Assembly: GCA_000525025.1 (NCBI GenBank) | Contig: JCKJ01000001.1 | Span: 124,001-188,000 of the forward strand | Source of the DNA: Methylophilaceae bacterium 11 | GTDB taxonomy: Bacteria; Pseudomonadota; Gammaproteobacteria; Burkholderiales; Methylophilaceae | Length of the DNA: 64,000 bases | Direction: 5' to 3' | Shown: in pieces, positions 26,187 to 34,976 of the stretch | Layout of the letters: each line of letters opens with the position of its first letter | Position numbering within the stretch: position 1 is the stretch's first letter | Notes under the pieces: generated by a model | Databases searched by the model: none | The model's input: the letters and a program-made list of their open reading frames with translations, nothing else | What the model was told of the DNA's origin: nothing | Made by a program: the position numbers and the translations under genes

Positions 26187-28028
26187 GTGTTTAATAATAA
26201 TCACCCGTTTAAATATTTTATTTGCTTGCTGGTGACCATGCTATCGGCATGTGCGCATCAGACCAAAGTTACGCCGTCTACCGGGCATATTGAATCTTCC
26301 AACGCGCCAAAATCCACGCCAGAAGTTGCACAGGCGCCTATTCCCAAGCCGGTAAGAAGCCAAACACAGTTGCCACCGCCTAAAGCCATTCTCAAATCAC
26401 AAACCTACAGCGTGGTGGTGAATGAGGTGCCGGTGAAAGAGATTTTGTTTGCGCTGGCGCGCGAAAGCAAAATCAATATTGACATTCATCCTGCTATACA
26501 AGGCCGCGCAACACTCAATGCGGTCGATCAAACGTTGCCTTCCATATTGGAGCGCTTAGCCAAGCAAGTCGATTTGACGTATCGCATGGATGGCAATGTG
26601 CTGTATATCACGCCGGACCAGCCAGTGCTCAGAACCTACAAGGTGGATTACGTGAACATGAACCGCGATACCAAGGGATTTATTGGCGCGGCAGCTGAGA
26701 TTTCTAGCACAGGCCAGAGTGCAAGTACTGGTGCTAGCGGTAGCACGACCACCACCAATACTAGCGGTAACGGTACAAAAAATAGCTCAAGCACTGCAGT
26801 AGAAAGTGCTTCAAAAAATCATTTGTGGGAATCGTTGATTCAGAATATCAAAGAATTACTAGCGGAAACCGACAAGGAAGTAATTGTGTCACGCTACGGT
26901 AACGTGGGCGAAAAAGATACAAGCGCCAAGTTGTCTGCCGAAGATGCAAAAGCGCAGGCTGATAGTACCAAAGCAGAGTTGGAGCAACGTAAAGAACAGC
27001 GCTCCGAATATAAGACTTTGCTTGCGGCCACGGTGATTGCTAACCCGGAAACAGGCGTGATCAGCGTGCGCGCAACCAATAAGCAACATGAAAAAGTACA
27101 AGAATTTATTGATCGAGTCATGAGCAGTGCCAAACGCCAAGTGTTGATTGAGGCGACGATTGTAGAGGTGAGATTAAGCGATAGCTTTCAGGCCGGCATA
27201 GATTGGAGCAGGCTTGGCAATGCTGGCGCAAGCAGTGGTTTCACGTTTAGTCAAAATTTGAATAGCGATAATTTCTCTCCGGGCGGATTAACCACGCGTG
27301 CCACAGGTAACGGCTTGATTGCTGGCTATTTTAATCCTACTAGTGTGTTGGGCAATATTGCAGCCTCAGTAAGTTTATTAAAGCAATTTGGCGATACTAA
27401 AGTGTTGTCTAGCCCTAAATTAATGGTGTTGAATAACCAAACAGCAGTGCTTAAGGTGGTCGATAACTTAGTGTATTTCACGGTGCAAGCGCAACAATCT
27501 CAAGGGGCAGTAGGTGGTGGTATTTTGTCTACAGTGACGACCACGCCCAATACTGTGCCTGTTGGTGTGGTGATGAGTGTGACGCCGCAGATTAACGAGG
27601 CTGGTACGGTCAATATCAATGTGCGTCCAACGATTTCACGTGTGCTTAGCTTTGTACGCGATCCTAATCCGCAGTTAAATGGTGCAAATGGCGCTTTGGT
27701 CATCCCAAGTCAGATCCCGCAAATTCAAGTGCGCGAAATGGAATCGATGCTGCAAATTAATAGCGGCAATACGGCGGTGTTGGGTGGCTTAATGCAAGAT
27801 GACATTCAGCGCAACTCAGACAAGGTACCGGGGTTGTCGGAGATTCCAGGAGTTGGCAAAGTATTTACAGGGCGCGATGATGCCAATAAGAAAACTGAGT
27901 TGGTGATTTTCCTGCGTCCAACGGTGATTTTTAATGCCAGTTTAGAAAGCGATGAGCTACAAACATTTAAACAGTATTTGCCCGCACAACAACTAGAAAA
28001 AGTGCTTGTTGACGAAGCAAATAAGTAA
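26187..28028 (+). CDS. mshL: MSHA-type secretin MshL, outer-membrane lipoprotein
   Basis: This 613-residue protein begins with a lipoprotein signal (lipobox LSAC, cysteine near residue 21). It has a secretin N0/STN-like domain (NEVPVKEILFALARESKINI), a low-complexity Ser/Thr/Gly stretch (about 175-205), a secretin N1-type region and the C-terminal secretin barrel domain (VLSSPKLMVLNNQTA, then MLQINSGNTAVLGGLMQDD). It would form the outer-membrane pore of the MSHA-like pilus. The start is GTG at 26187. It heads the cluster mshL-mshN-mshE-mshG, the order known from MSHA loci. Confidence 0.92.
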   Translation: MFNNNHPFKYFICLLVTMLSACAHQTKVTPSTGHIESSNAPKSTPEVAQAPIPKPVRSQTQLPPPKAILKSQTYSVVVNEVPVKEILFALARESKINIDIHPAIQGRATLNAVDQTLPSILERLAKQVDLTYRMDGNVLYITPDQPVLRTYKVDYVNMNRDTKGFIGAAAEISSTGQSASTGASGSTTTTNTSGNGTKNSSSTAVESASKNHLWESLIQNIKELLAETDKEVIVSRYGNVGEKDTSAKLSAEDAKAQADSTKAELEQRKEQRSEYKTLLAATVIANPETGVISVRATNKQHEKVQEFIDRVMSSAKRQVLIEATIVEVRLSDSFQAGIDWSRLGNAGASSGFTFSQNLNSDNFSPGGLTTRATGNGLIAGYFNPTSVLGNIAASVSLLKQFGDTKVLSSPKLMVLNNQTAVLKVVDNLVYFTVQAQQSQGAVGGGILSTVTTTPNTVPVGVVMSVTPQINEAGTVNINVRPTISRVLSFVRDPNPQLNGANGALVIPSQIPQIQVREMESMLQINSGNTAVLGGLMQDDIQRNSDKVPGLSEIPGVGKVFTGRDDANKKTELVIFLRPTVIFNASLESDELQTFKQYLPAQQLEKVLVDEANK

Positions 28029-28045
28029 TCGTCACCCATATTGGT

Positions 28046-29383
28046 ATGAGTTTATTAATAAAAGCATTGGATAAAGCCGAAAAAGCGCAAGTTGAAAAAG
28101 CGCAGGCTGAACAGCAAAAAGTTGAGCAGCAGAAGCTTGCGCAAGAAGCTGCCACTTCGCCGCAAAATACAAGCAGAAGAAGTGCAGGTAATATTGCCAA
28201 TGAGCAAACGGAAAGCACGATTGATGCGCCATTTATTCTGGAGCTGACTGAGCCAGAGCAGGCACAAGCTCAAGCAACACAAGCATTTGCACGTACCAAT
28301 TACTCAGAAGAGCACACGTCAGAACGTGCAAATAATGTATTTGCATCTAAAGCTGCGCCCACAACAGAGATCAAGCCGATTGTTTGGATTGTGTTATTTG
28401 GGTTGTTTGCAATGCTATCCATTGCTGGTTATTTTTATTACCAGCTCAACCAAATGCAAGCCCCTATTGCTTCGCCTGTGGTGAGTCAACAAAATACAAC
28501 GGTCAATCCAACACAGTCAGCGGTTGCTCAACCGCTTACTGCAAACGCGCCGCCTGTTGCGGAAAACCCTCCTGCGGATGCCCCAGCTTTAACTGAACAA
28601 GAAAAAACGGTGGAACTGTCACCAGCAAAATCCGTAGCAAGCAAGACGCATGTTGCAACTGCTACACAGCAGCCGGAGGCACAGTCTGCAGAGCCGCGCG
28701 CAATCAATGTAGTGAGCAGTGGTGATATCAAGGTTAGGCGTTCTACAGTGTCACAGTCGGTGCCGACAATCGCTTCAGAAAGTGCTTCGATTAGAGTCTC
28801 TCGGAGTGCTTCTGCACCCGCCGTGAACCCTGTGCTGATGAGCGCTTATAACGCTTATGTTGCCGGCAATGATAGTGAGGCACAGGCTTTGTACAAACGT
28901 GTATTACAACGTGAAACCCACAATGTAGATGCGCTACTTGGCATGGCGGCCATTGCAGAGCGTCAAAATCGTATGGACGATGCGCTGGGCTGGTACCAAA
29001 AAGTATTAGAGGCTGACCCTAAAAATACAATTGCGTTGACCGCTACCGCAGGCAATACGGCGGATCGCCAAACACAAGCATTACAACTCAAGAACCTAAT
29101 TGCACAGCACCCTAACGACGCGAATGCTTATGCTAACTTAGGTGCCTATTTTTCAGAACAATCACTTTGGCCAGAGGCGCAACAAGCATATTTTGAAGCA
29201 TTTAGATTGAATGCCAGCGCAGAAAATGCATTGAATTTGGCGGTGAGCTTAGATCAAATGGGCAAGCCAATGCTTGCGCTCCCTTATTATCAACAAGCAC
29301 TGGCGTTAGTGGCCTCCTCTCAGTCAAGTACGATTGATGTTGCAGCATTACAAGCACGCATGGCTGCAATTCAAGCACAATAA
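28046..29383 (+). CDS. MshN-like TPR protein with one membrane anchor
   Basis: The 445 residues comprise a Lys/Ala/Gln/Glu-rich N-terminus (MSLLIKALDKAEKAQVEKAQ), a membrane helix at about 113-132 (IVWIVLFGLFAMLSIAGY), a disordered Pro/Ala-rich stretch and tetratricopeptide repeats from about residue 275 (YNAYVAGNDSEAQALYKRVL, MDDALGWYQKVLEADPKN, WPEAQQAYFEAFRLN). This layout and the MSLLIKAL start are typical of MshN. The repeats would lie in the periplasm and act as a scaffold for secretin or pilin assembly. It sits between mshL and mshE with short gaps. Confidence 0.82.
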   Translation: MSLLIKALDKAEKAQVEKAQAEQQKVEQQKLAQEAATSPQNTSRRSAGNIANEQTESTIDAPFILELTEPEQAQAQATQAFARTNYSEEHTSERANNVFASKAAPTTEIKPIVWIVLFGLFAMLSIAGYFYYQLNQMQAPIASPVVSQQNTTVNPTQSAVAQPLTANAPPVAENPPADAPALTEQEKTVELSPAKSVASKTHVATATQQPEAQSAEPRAINVVSSGDIKVRRSTVSQSVPTIASESASIRVSRSASAPAVNPVLMSAYNAYVAGNDSEAQALYKRVLQRETHNVDALLGMAAIAERQNRMDDALGWYQKVLEADPKNTIALTATAGNTADRQTQALQLKNLIAQHPNDANAYANLGAYFSEQSLWPEAQQAYFEAFRLNASAENALNLAVSLDQMGKPMLALPYYQQALALVASSQSSTIDVAALQARMAAIQAQ

Positions 29384-29389
29384 ATAACT

Positions 29390-31096
29390 ATGGCAGAACA
29401 AAGACGTAAATTAAGACTAGGCGATTTAATGGTGCAGCAAGGCCTGATTACTCAGGATCAGTTGCGCATTGCCTTGATCGAGCAAGACCAAAACAATTTG
29501 CCACTTGGTAAGCAATTGGTGCGTTTGGGTTTTGTGTCTGAATCCATGGTGCGTGATTTGGTGGCACATACCATCGGGCAAGAAAGTATTGATCTGAGTG
29601 CAGTGGTGGCCGATATCGATGCGCTTAGCATGGTGCCGGAAGACTTCTCCAGACGTTATCACGTATTGCCCGTCTCTTATGACGACGCCAGCAAGGTCAT
29701 GGTGGTGGCCATGGCCGACATGTTTAACGTGGTAGCGCTAGATCAGCTCAGAGCGATGCTTGGTGGGCAAATTCAGCTCAAACCGGTATTGGCAGCAGAA
29801 GCGCAACTGGAAGAGTTTATAGACCAGTTCTATGGCTACGAACTTTCGGTAGATGGCATTCTGCGGGAAATTGAAACTGGCGAGATTGACTATCAAAGCT
29901 TGTCTGAAAATGGCAACGAGTACACACAGCCAGTGGTGCGTTTAGTGGGTGCCTTGCTTATGGATGCCGTGAAGCGTGGCGCATCGGATATTCACTTTGA
30001 GCCCGAGTATGCGTTTTTACGTATTCGCTACCGCGTGGATGGCGTGCTGCAACAAGTCCGTAGTTTGCATAAAACCTATTGGCCGGGGGTAGCGGTGCGC
30101 TTAAAAGTGGTGTCCGGTATGGACATTGCTGAGACGCGCTCACCGCAAGATGGCCGATTAAATATGAATTTATGCGGCCGTCCGATTGATTTCAGGGTGT
30201 CCACACACCCCACCATCAATGGCGAGAATATTGTATTAAGGGTGCTCGACCGCGAAAAATCCATCATTCCGCTAGAACGCATGGGACTGAGAACCAATAC
30301 GCTGGATGAGCTCAAATTCATGATGACGCGCCCGGAAGGCATCGTCATTGTCACAGGGCCGACCGGTAGTGGTAAGACCACTACCCTATATTCATTGCTC
30401 TCACATTTGAATACCGAAGCTGTGAATATCATGACCCTGGAAGACCCGGTGGAGTATCCGGTCACCATGATGCGTCAAACCTCGGTGGCGGAAGTGAATA
30501 AAGTAGATTTTGCCAACGGCATTCGCTCTATTATGCGGCAAGACCCGGATATTATTTTGGTGGGTGAGATTCGTGACGAGGATACGGCCACCATGGCGTT
30601 TCGTGCCGCCATGACTGGTCACCAAGTGTTCAGTACCTTGCACACTAACTCTGCCTTAGGCACCTTCCCGCGCTTGCTGGATATTGGTATTTCGCCGGAA
30701 ATCATGGCAGGCAATATCATTGGTGTAGTGGCGCAACGTTTGGTGCGTGTGCTCTGTCCGCATTGTAAAGAGGCAGTAAAGCCCAGTGATGATGAGCGCA
30801 AAATTTTGGGCGTAAGCCAGTCTGAGGCAGTACAGATTTTTAGGCACAAAGGCTGTAAACGCTGTGGGTTTACTGGCTTTAGAGGCCGCATGGCCATTAT
30901 TGAGTTATTGCGTGTAGACAGCGATATGGATGCGCTGATCGCGCGACGCGCGCATTTGGATGAGTTGCGTAAACTTGCGCTGCAAAAAGGGTTTGTCACA
31001 TTAGCAGATGATGGCGTACGTCGTATTTTAGAGGGCTACACCAGCATCGACGAAGTGATGCGTGTGATTGACTTAACTTCAAGAATTAAGCATTAA
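29390..31096 (+). CDS. mshE: MSHA pilus extension ATPase MshE with c-di-GMP-binding MshEN domain
   Basis: The 568-residue protein starts with an MshEN domain: RLGDLMVQQGLITQDQL and then PLGKQLVRLGFVSESMV are the tandem RLGxxLVxxG-type motifs that bind c-di-GMP in Vibrio MshE. The GspE/PilB-type ATPase follows, with Walker A GPTGSGKTTTL, Asp box MTLEDPVEY, Walker B ILVGEIRDEDTA, His box STLHTNSA and the tetracysteine zinc motif (CPHCK, CKRCG). It powers assembly from the cytosol. Several GGDEF proteins are encoded in the same window, so second-messenger control is likely. Confidence 0.93.
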   Translation: MAEQRRKLRLGDLMVQQGLITQDQLRIALIEQDQNNLPLGKQLVRLGFVSESMVRDLVAHTIGQESIDLSAVVADIDALSMVPEDFSRRYHVLPVSYDDASKVMVVAMADMFNVVALDQLRAMLGGQIQLKPVLAAEAQLEEFIDQFYGYELSVDGILREIETGEIDYQSLSENGNEYTQPVVRLVGALLMDAVKRGASDIHFEPEYAFLRIRYRVDGVLQQVRSLHKTYWPGVAVRLKVVSGMDIAETRSPQDGRLNMNLCGRPIDFRVSTHPTINGENIVLRVLDREKSIIPLERMGLRTNTLDELKFMMTRPEGIVIVTGPTGSGKTTTLYSLLSHLNTEAVNIMTLEDPVEYPVTMMRQTSVAEVNKVDFANGIRSIMRQDPDIILVGEIRDEDTATMAFRAAMTGHQVFSTLHTNSALGTFPRLLDIGISPEIMAGNIIGVVAQRLVRVLCPHCKEAVKPSDDERKILGVSQSEAVQIFRHKGCKRCGFTGFRGRMAIIELLRVDSDMDALIARRAHLDELRKLALQKGFVTLADDGVRRILEGYTSIDEVMRVIDLTSRIKH

Positions 31097-31109
31097 CTGC
31101 TAACGCACT

Positions 31110-32315
31110 GTGGCTACCTACAATTACAAAGCAATTGATAAGTCTGGTCGCTACGCACGTGGTCAAATGGATGCGGTCAATGAGGTGGATTTGGAAATCC
31201 GCCTTGAACGGATGGGTTTGGATCTCATCACGTTTAAGTCTTCCAGTAAATCAAGCCAAGTGTTGTCTGGCAATCGTGTCAGTAATCGCGATTTGGTGAT
31301 GTTTTGTTTTCAGCTAGAACAACTCACCAGTTCCGGCGTGCCACTGTTAGAAGGTTTGAATGACCTGCGTGAAAGTACCACTAACCCTTATTTTCAAAAA
31401 GTCATCGGCGGTTTAGTTGCAGATGTAGAAGGCGGTAAAGTGCTATCGCAAGCGCTGGCAGACTACCCCAATGTGTTTAGCGAGGTGTTTGTTAACTTAG
31501 TGGCGGCGGGTGAGCAAACTGGGCAGTTACCTTTGGTATTCAATAACTTAAGCGATACCTTAAAGTGGCAGGATGAGCTGTTTGCGCAAACCAAGCGTTT
31601 ATTGATGTACCCATTGATTTTGCTGGTGGTAGTATCGGCAGCGGTGATTATACTGATGGTGTATTTGGTGCCGGAAATGGTGAAGTTTCTCAATAGCTTG
31701 GGGCAAGAGCTACCCTGGAATACCAAATTATTAATCGCCATCTCCGACGCATTTGTGCATTATTGGTGGCTGATATTGCTGCTCATAGCGGCCGCAGTCA
31801 TTGGTGTGTTCTCTTTATTGAAGTCTAGTGAGAGTGCGCGCTATCAATTTGATTACCTGAAATTGAAATTGCCGTTAACGGGTGAGATTTTGCATAAGAT
31901 TGTAATGGCCAGATTCTCGCGTTATTTTGCATTGATGTATCAAACCGGCATTCCAGTATTGGATGCCATTAAAACCTGCGAAAAAATTGTAGGCAATCGT
32001 GTCATTGCCGATTCGTTGAATCGTGTGCATGGGCAAATCAATGCGGGCGATAGCATGAGTGAAAGCTTTCAGAATGCAGGCTTATTCTCACCGCTGGTGG
32101 TGCGTATGATTAAAATTGGCGAGAACACGGGTGCTTTGGATAAATCGCTTATGAACGTGAGCTATTTTTATGACCGTGACGTCAATGACATGATGCAAAA
32201 AATGCTCAAATTGCTGGAGCCTGCATTGACCATTATTCTGGGCTTAGTATTATTATTCATCATGGCATCCGTATTGTTGCCGGTGTATGACTCATTTAGT
32301 GCGATGAAGATATAA
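31110..32315 (+). CDS. mshG: MSHA/type IV pilus inner-membrane platform protein MshG
   Basis: The 401 residues form a PilC/GspF-type protein: N-terminal YNYKAIDKSGR, two type II secretion F domains (VMFCFQLEQLTSSGVPLLEGL and MARFSRYFALMYQTGIPVLDAI) and three membrane segments, the last near the C-terminus. It is the polytopic membrane platform that couples the MshE motor to the growing pilus. The GTG start at 31110 follows mshE by 13 bases. Length and order are normal. Confidence 0.92.
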   Translation: MATYNYKAIDKSGRYARGQMDAVNEVDLEIRLERMGLDLITFKSSSKSSQVLSGNRVSNRDLVMFCFQLEQLTSSGVPLLEGLNDLRESTTNPYFQKVIGGLVADVEGGKVLSQALADYPNVFSEVFVNLVAAGEQTGQLPLVFNNLSDTLKWQDELFAQTKRLLMYPLILLVVVSAAVIILMVYLVPEMVKFLNSLGQELPWNTKLLIAISDAFVHYWWLILLLIAAAVIGVFSLLKSSESARYQFDYLKLKLPLTGEILHKIVMARFSRYFALMYQTGIPVLDAIKTCEKIVGNRVIADSLNRVHGQINAGDSMSESFQNAGLFSPLVVRMIKIGENTGALDKSLMNVSYFYDRDVNDMMQKMLKLLEPALTIILGLVLLFIMASVLLPVYDSFSAMKI

Positions 32316-33896
32316 ATGGCTATTTCTAAATTGATTTTATGCGCATCTAACCACCACCTGACAGCAGGGGTATGGTTTGGCACGCGCCTGCACTACTACG
32401 AGACCTTTGCCAACACCGAAGATGGCTATCAAGCATTTGATGCGTTTATCAAAAAAAATGCAAAAATGAATGTGTATTTGATCGCGGATGCCATTGAAGA
32501 GGAGTATCGCCTAGAAAGTCTGCCGCATACCACTGGTGGCACTAGAGCCGAGCTACTTGAGCGCAAGCTGAATCAGTTTAATCGTAATAACCTGTTTAGA
32601 ACAGCCCACTTTATCAGCCAAGATAAAGACAAGCGACGCGATGATAACTTCCTATTTGTTGCACTGAATAACGCCGACTTTTTACAAGGTTGGATGGGTG
32701 TGATTCAAGGGAATCAAGTGCCGCTGGTGGGCCTGTATTTGCTGCCGATGATTAGCCAATACACCGTGCAGCAAATGAAGTTAATGGCGCCCAATATTTT
32801 GCTATGCGAGCGATTGTCTTCTGGCCTGCGCCAAACCTATTTACACAATGGGCATTTGCGCATGAGCCGTTTGGCGCCCATTGTGGATGTGAAGCCTAAT
32901 CAAATGGCTTATTTCTACTTGGTGGAGATAGAAAAAACACGTTTGTATTTGCTTAGCCAGCGTTTTATCACCGATCACACCGAGCTACAGTTGGTCATGC
33001 CTTCCTCGGATAATCAGAGTGAGGTAATCGGTAGAAGCATTAGCCAAGAGCAGGGCATGGAATGCAAAATTGTGGATTCTTTGGCTTATGCTAAACATAT
33101 CAATATTGCGCCAGATCTCGTACTTAAACACCCAGAGCTGCTGCACATGCAGCTGTTGGCCAATGGCAACATTCCCGCCAATTTAGCACCAGATCAATTA
33201 ACCAAGGCCTATCATCTTAACAAGTTACGGCAGGCGATTTATATTGCTGCCGCTGCAGTGGCGCTGATTGGCATAGGCATTGCCAGCTATAGTTTTCTGC
33301 AAGCCAATTGGGATGCGCGTGAAACTGAACAGCTTGCACTACAGACACATGCACAACAGCAGCGCTACGAGGAAGTGGCGAGTAATTTTCCCACCACGCC
33401 TATCCCTAGTGCCGAGCTAAAAACGGCGGTGGATTTGGCTGCAAGCGTGAAGCAATACAACATTACGCCGGAAGAAATGATGCGTGTGTTGAGTGGGGCG
33501 CTAGAAACGTCGCCAGAAATTGCCATCGAACGTCTGCGTTGGATGCAAACCGACAACGTGGAGGTGCAGGATGCAGAGAAAGCGCGTGAGCCTAACGCCA
33601 ACAATGCGACTTCTCAGGCCGCAACGTTACGTCAAATTGCATTTGTCAGTGCATCGCTCAGTAACTTTAACGGGGACTACCGTGGTGCGCTCAACAGTGT
33701 GAATCAATTTGTTGCGCAGATTAAAAACAACCCCAAAGTAGAGCAGGTAATGGTGTTGCAAGAACCAGTCAATGCCAGTTCATTTGCCAGTTTGCAAGGG
33801 AGCACGCTGGATGAAAATACATCCGAACAAGTGCCCGCCATGTTTAAGTTGAAAGTGGTATTAAAGCCAATGGTGGAAACAGGGGTGGCCAGATGA
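32316..33896 (+). CDS. PilM/PilN-like (GspL/MshI-like) pilus assembly protein
   Basis: The 526 residues look like a cytoplasmic actin-like or PilM/GspL-type domain (residues about 1-300), one membrane helix at about 310-328 (AIYIAAAAVALIGIGIAS) and a periplasmic coiled-coil plus fold of PilN type. This order is that of GspL, or of a PilM-PilN fusion. Sequence identity to any family is low by eye, so the call rests on architecture and position directly after mshG and before PilO- and PilP-like genes. It would link the ATPase to the periplasmic frame. The downstream ORF overlaps its stop by four bases. Confidence 0.6.
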   Translation: MAISKLILCASNHHLTAGVWFGTRLHYYETFANTEDGYQAFDAFIKKNAKMNVYLIADAIEEEYRLESLPHTTGGTRAELLERKLNQFNRNNLFRTAHFISQDKDKRRDDNFLFVALNNADFLQGWMGVIQGNQVPLVGLYLLPMISQYTVQQMKLMAPNILLCERLSSGLRQTYLHNGHLRMSRLAPIVDVKPNQMAYFYLVEIEKTRLYLLSQRFITDHTELQLVMPSSDNQSEVIGRSISQEQGMECKIVDSLAYAKHINIAPDLVLKHPELLHMQLLANGNIPANLAPDQLTKAYHLNKLRQAIYIAAAAVALIGIGIASYSFLQANWDARETEQLALQTHAQQQRYEEVASNFPTTPIPSAELKTAVDLAASVKQYNITPEEMMRVLSGALETSPEIAIERLRWMQTDNVEVQDAEKAREPNANNATSQAATLRQIAFVSASLSNFNGDYRGALNSVNQFVAQIKNNPKVEQVMVLQEPVNASSFASLQGSTLDENTSEQVPAMFKLKVVLKPMVETGVAR

Positions 33897-34510
33897 TGCT
33901 CAATCAACAAGATTGGAAGCGCTTACAAGCCCCAATATTATGGCTAGGGGTTGCGTTAGTCGTTGTAGGCTTACTGGCGTTTTATGCCAAGAATTATCAT
34001 GATGAAAAAAGAGTTGCACTTGAGCAGCAACGCACTCAACTAAATCAAGCACGCCAAAAATACTTATCATCTGGGCAAGAGCGGGAAATGATTGTGCAGT
34101 ATCTTCCGCTGTATCAGCAGTTGATCGCTACAGGATTTATTGGAGAAGAGCGACGAATTGAATGGATAGAAGCGTTAAGGCAGATTCATCTGCAACACAA
34201 ACTGTTTAGCATTGATTACAACATCAGCCAGCAAGCAACAATGCACCCTAGCTATTTGTCTAACCTGGGTAGTTTTATCTTGCATAGTTCCACCATGCGT
34301 TTAAATTTCGGCTTGCTGCACGAAGGCGATTTACTGACGTTGCTGGACAACTTACGCGCGCAATCCACTGGCTTTATCGTACGCGAATGTACCGTGACGA
34401 AACTCTCTAGGGCAAAAATCAATCCCACCATGCTCACCGATTACTTGGATGCAAGTTGTGATATTGATTGGATTACGTTGCGAGACCCACAGCTAAGGAC
34501 GCCGCTATGA
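33893..34510 (+). CDS. PilO/GspM-like membrane protein
   Basis: The 205-residue protein has one N-terminal membrane helix (about residues 15-33, ILWLGVALVVVGLLAFYA), a coiled-coil stretch (EKRVALEQQRTQLNQARQKYL) and a periplasmic domain of alternating strands and helices. This is the PilO/GspM arrangement. It overlaps both neighbours by four bases (ATGA), and lies between the PilM/N-like and PilP-like genes, which supports an inner-membrane alignment-complex role. No motif gives certainty. Confidence 0.6.
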   Translation: MMLNQQDWKRLQAPILWLGVALVVVGLLAFYAKNYHDEKRVALEQQRTQLNQARQKYLSSGQEREMIVQYLPLYQQLIATGFIGEERRIEWIEALRQIHLQHKLFSIDYNISQQATMHPSYLSNLGSFILHSSTMRLNFGLLHEGDLLTLLDNLRAQSTGFIVRECTVTKLSRAKINPTMLTDYLDASCDIDWITLRDPQLRTPL

Positions 34511-34974
34511 GGCTACTTATTCTCTTAATGTTGCTGTTTAGCTGGCATGTACAGGCCGCAGATGCTGGGCTAGGGCGTTTATTCAGCACACCAAGTGATC
34601 GTATAAATTTAGATCGTTTACGTCAAACCAAAAAAGAAATTGTGCCGCAAAAAGTGGAAACACCGACCACGCAAACAATGCTGCCTGCGGCTGCGCCAAA
34701 CGCGGTAGAGGTGCAAGGGTATGTCAAACGTAGCGATGGAAAAAAAGGCACGGTATGGGTAAACCGTCAGGCAGTGCAAGAAGGCACGAAAAATGATGAG
34801 GTGACGGTTGGGCATTTACCAACGCAGCAGAATCGCATTCCTATCCAAATCAATGCCACAGGCAAAGTGCTGTCGTTAAAGGCCGGGCAAACTTATGATC
34901 CTGAATCTAATCGCGTGAGAGAAATACGATACTCAGTGCAAGGTGACTCTGGCACAATCGGCAATGCTGATTAA
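34507..34974 (+). CDS. PilP/MshK-like small periplasmic protein
   Basis: The 155-residue protein has a signal peptide (MRLLILLMLLFSWHVQAADA) and a basic region with NLDRLRQTKKEIVPQK. A small beta-rich domain follows (VEVQGYVKRSDGKKGTVWVN, LSLKAGQTYDPESNRVREI) of the kind found in PilP, GspC and MshK. I start it at 34507, where the ATG overlaps the stop of the PilO-like gene; the longer frame back to 34468 would add residues in front of the signal peptide. The VEVQGYVKR-G-K-VWVN pattern is typical of proteins that contact secretins. Function is inferred from context. Confidence 0.65.
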   Translation: MRLLILLMLLFSWHVQAADAGLGRLFSTPSDRINLDRLRQTKKEIVPQKVETPTTQTMLPAAAPNAVEVQGYVKRSDGKKGTVWVNRQAVQEGTKNDEVTVGHLPTQQNRIPIQINATGKVLSLKAGQTYDPESNRVREIRYSVQGDSGTIGNAD

Positions 34975-34976
34975 GT

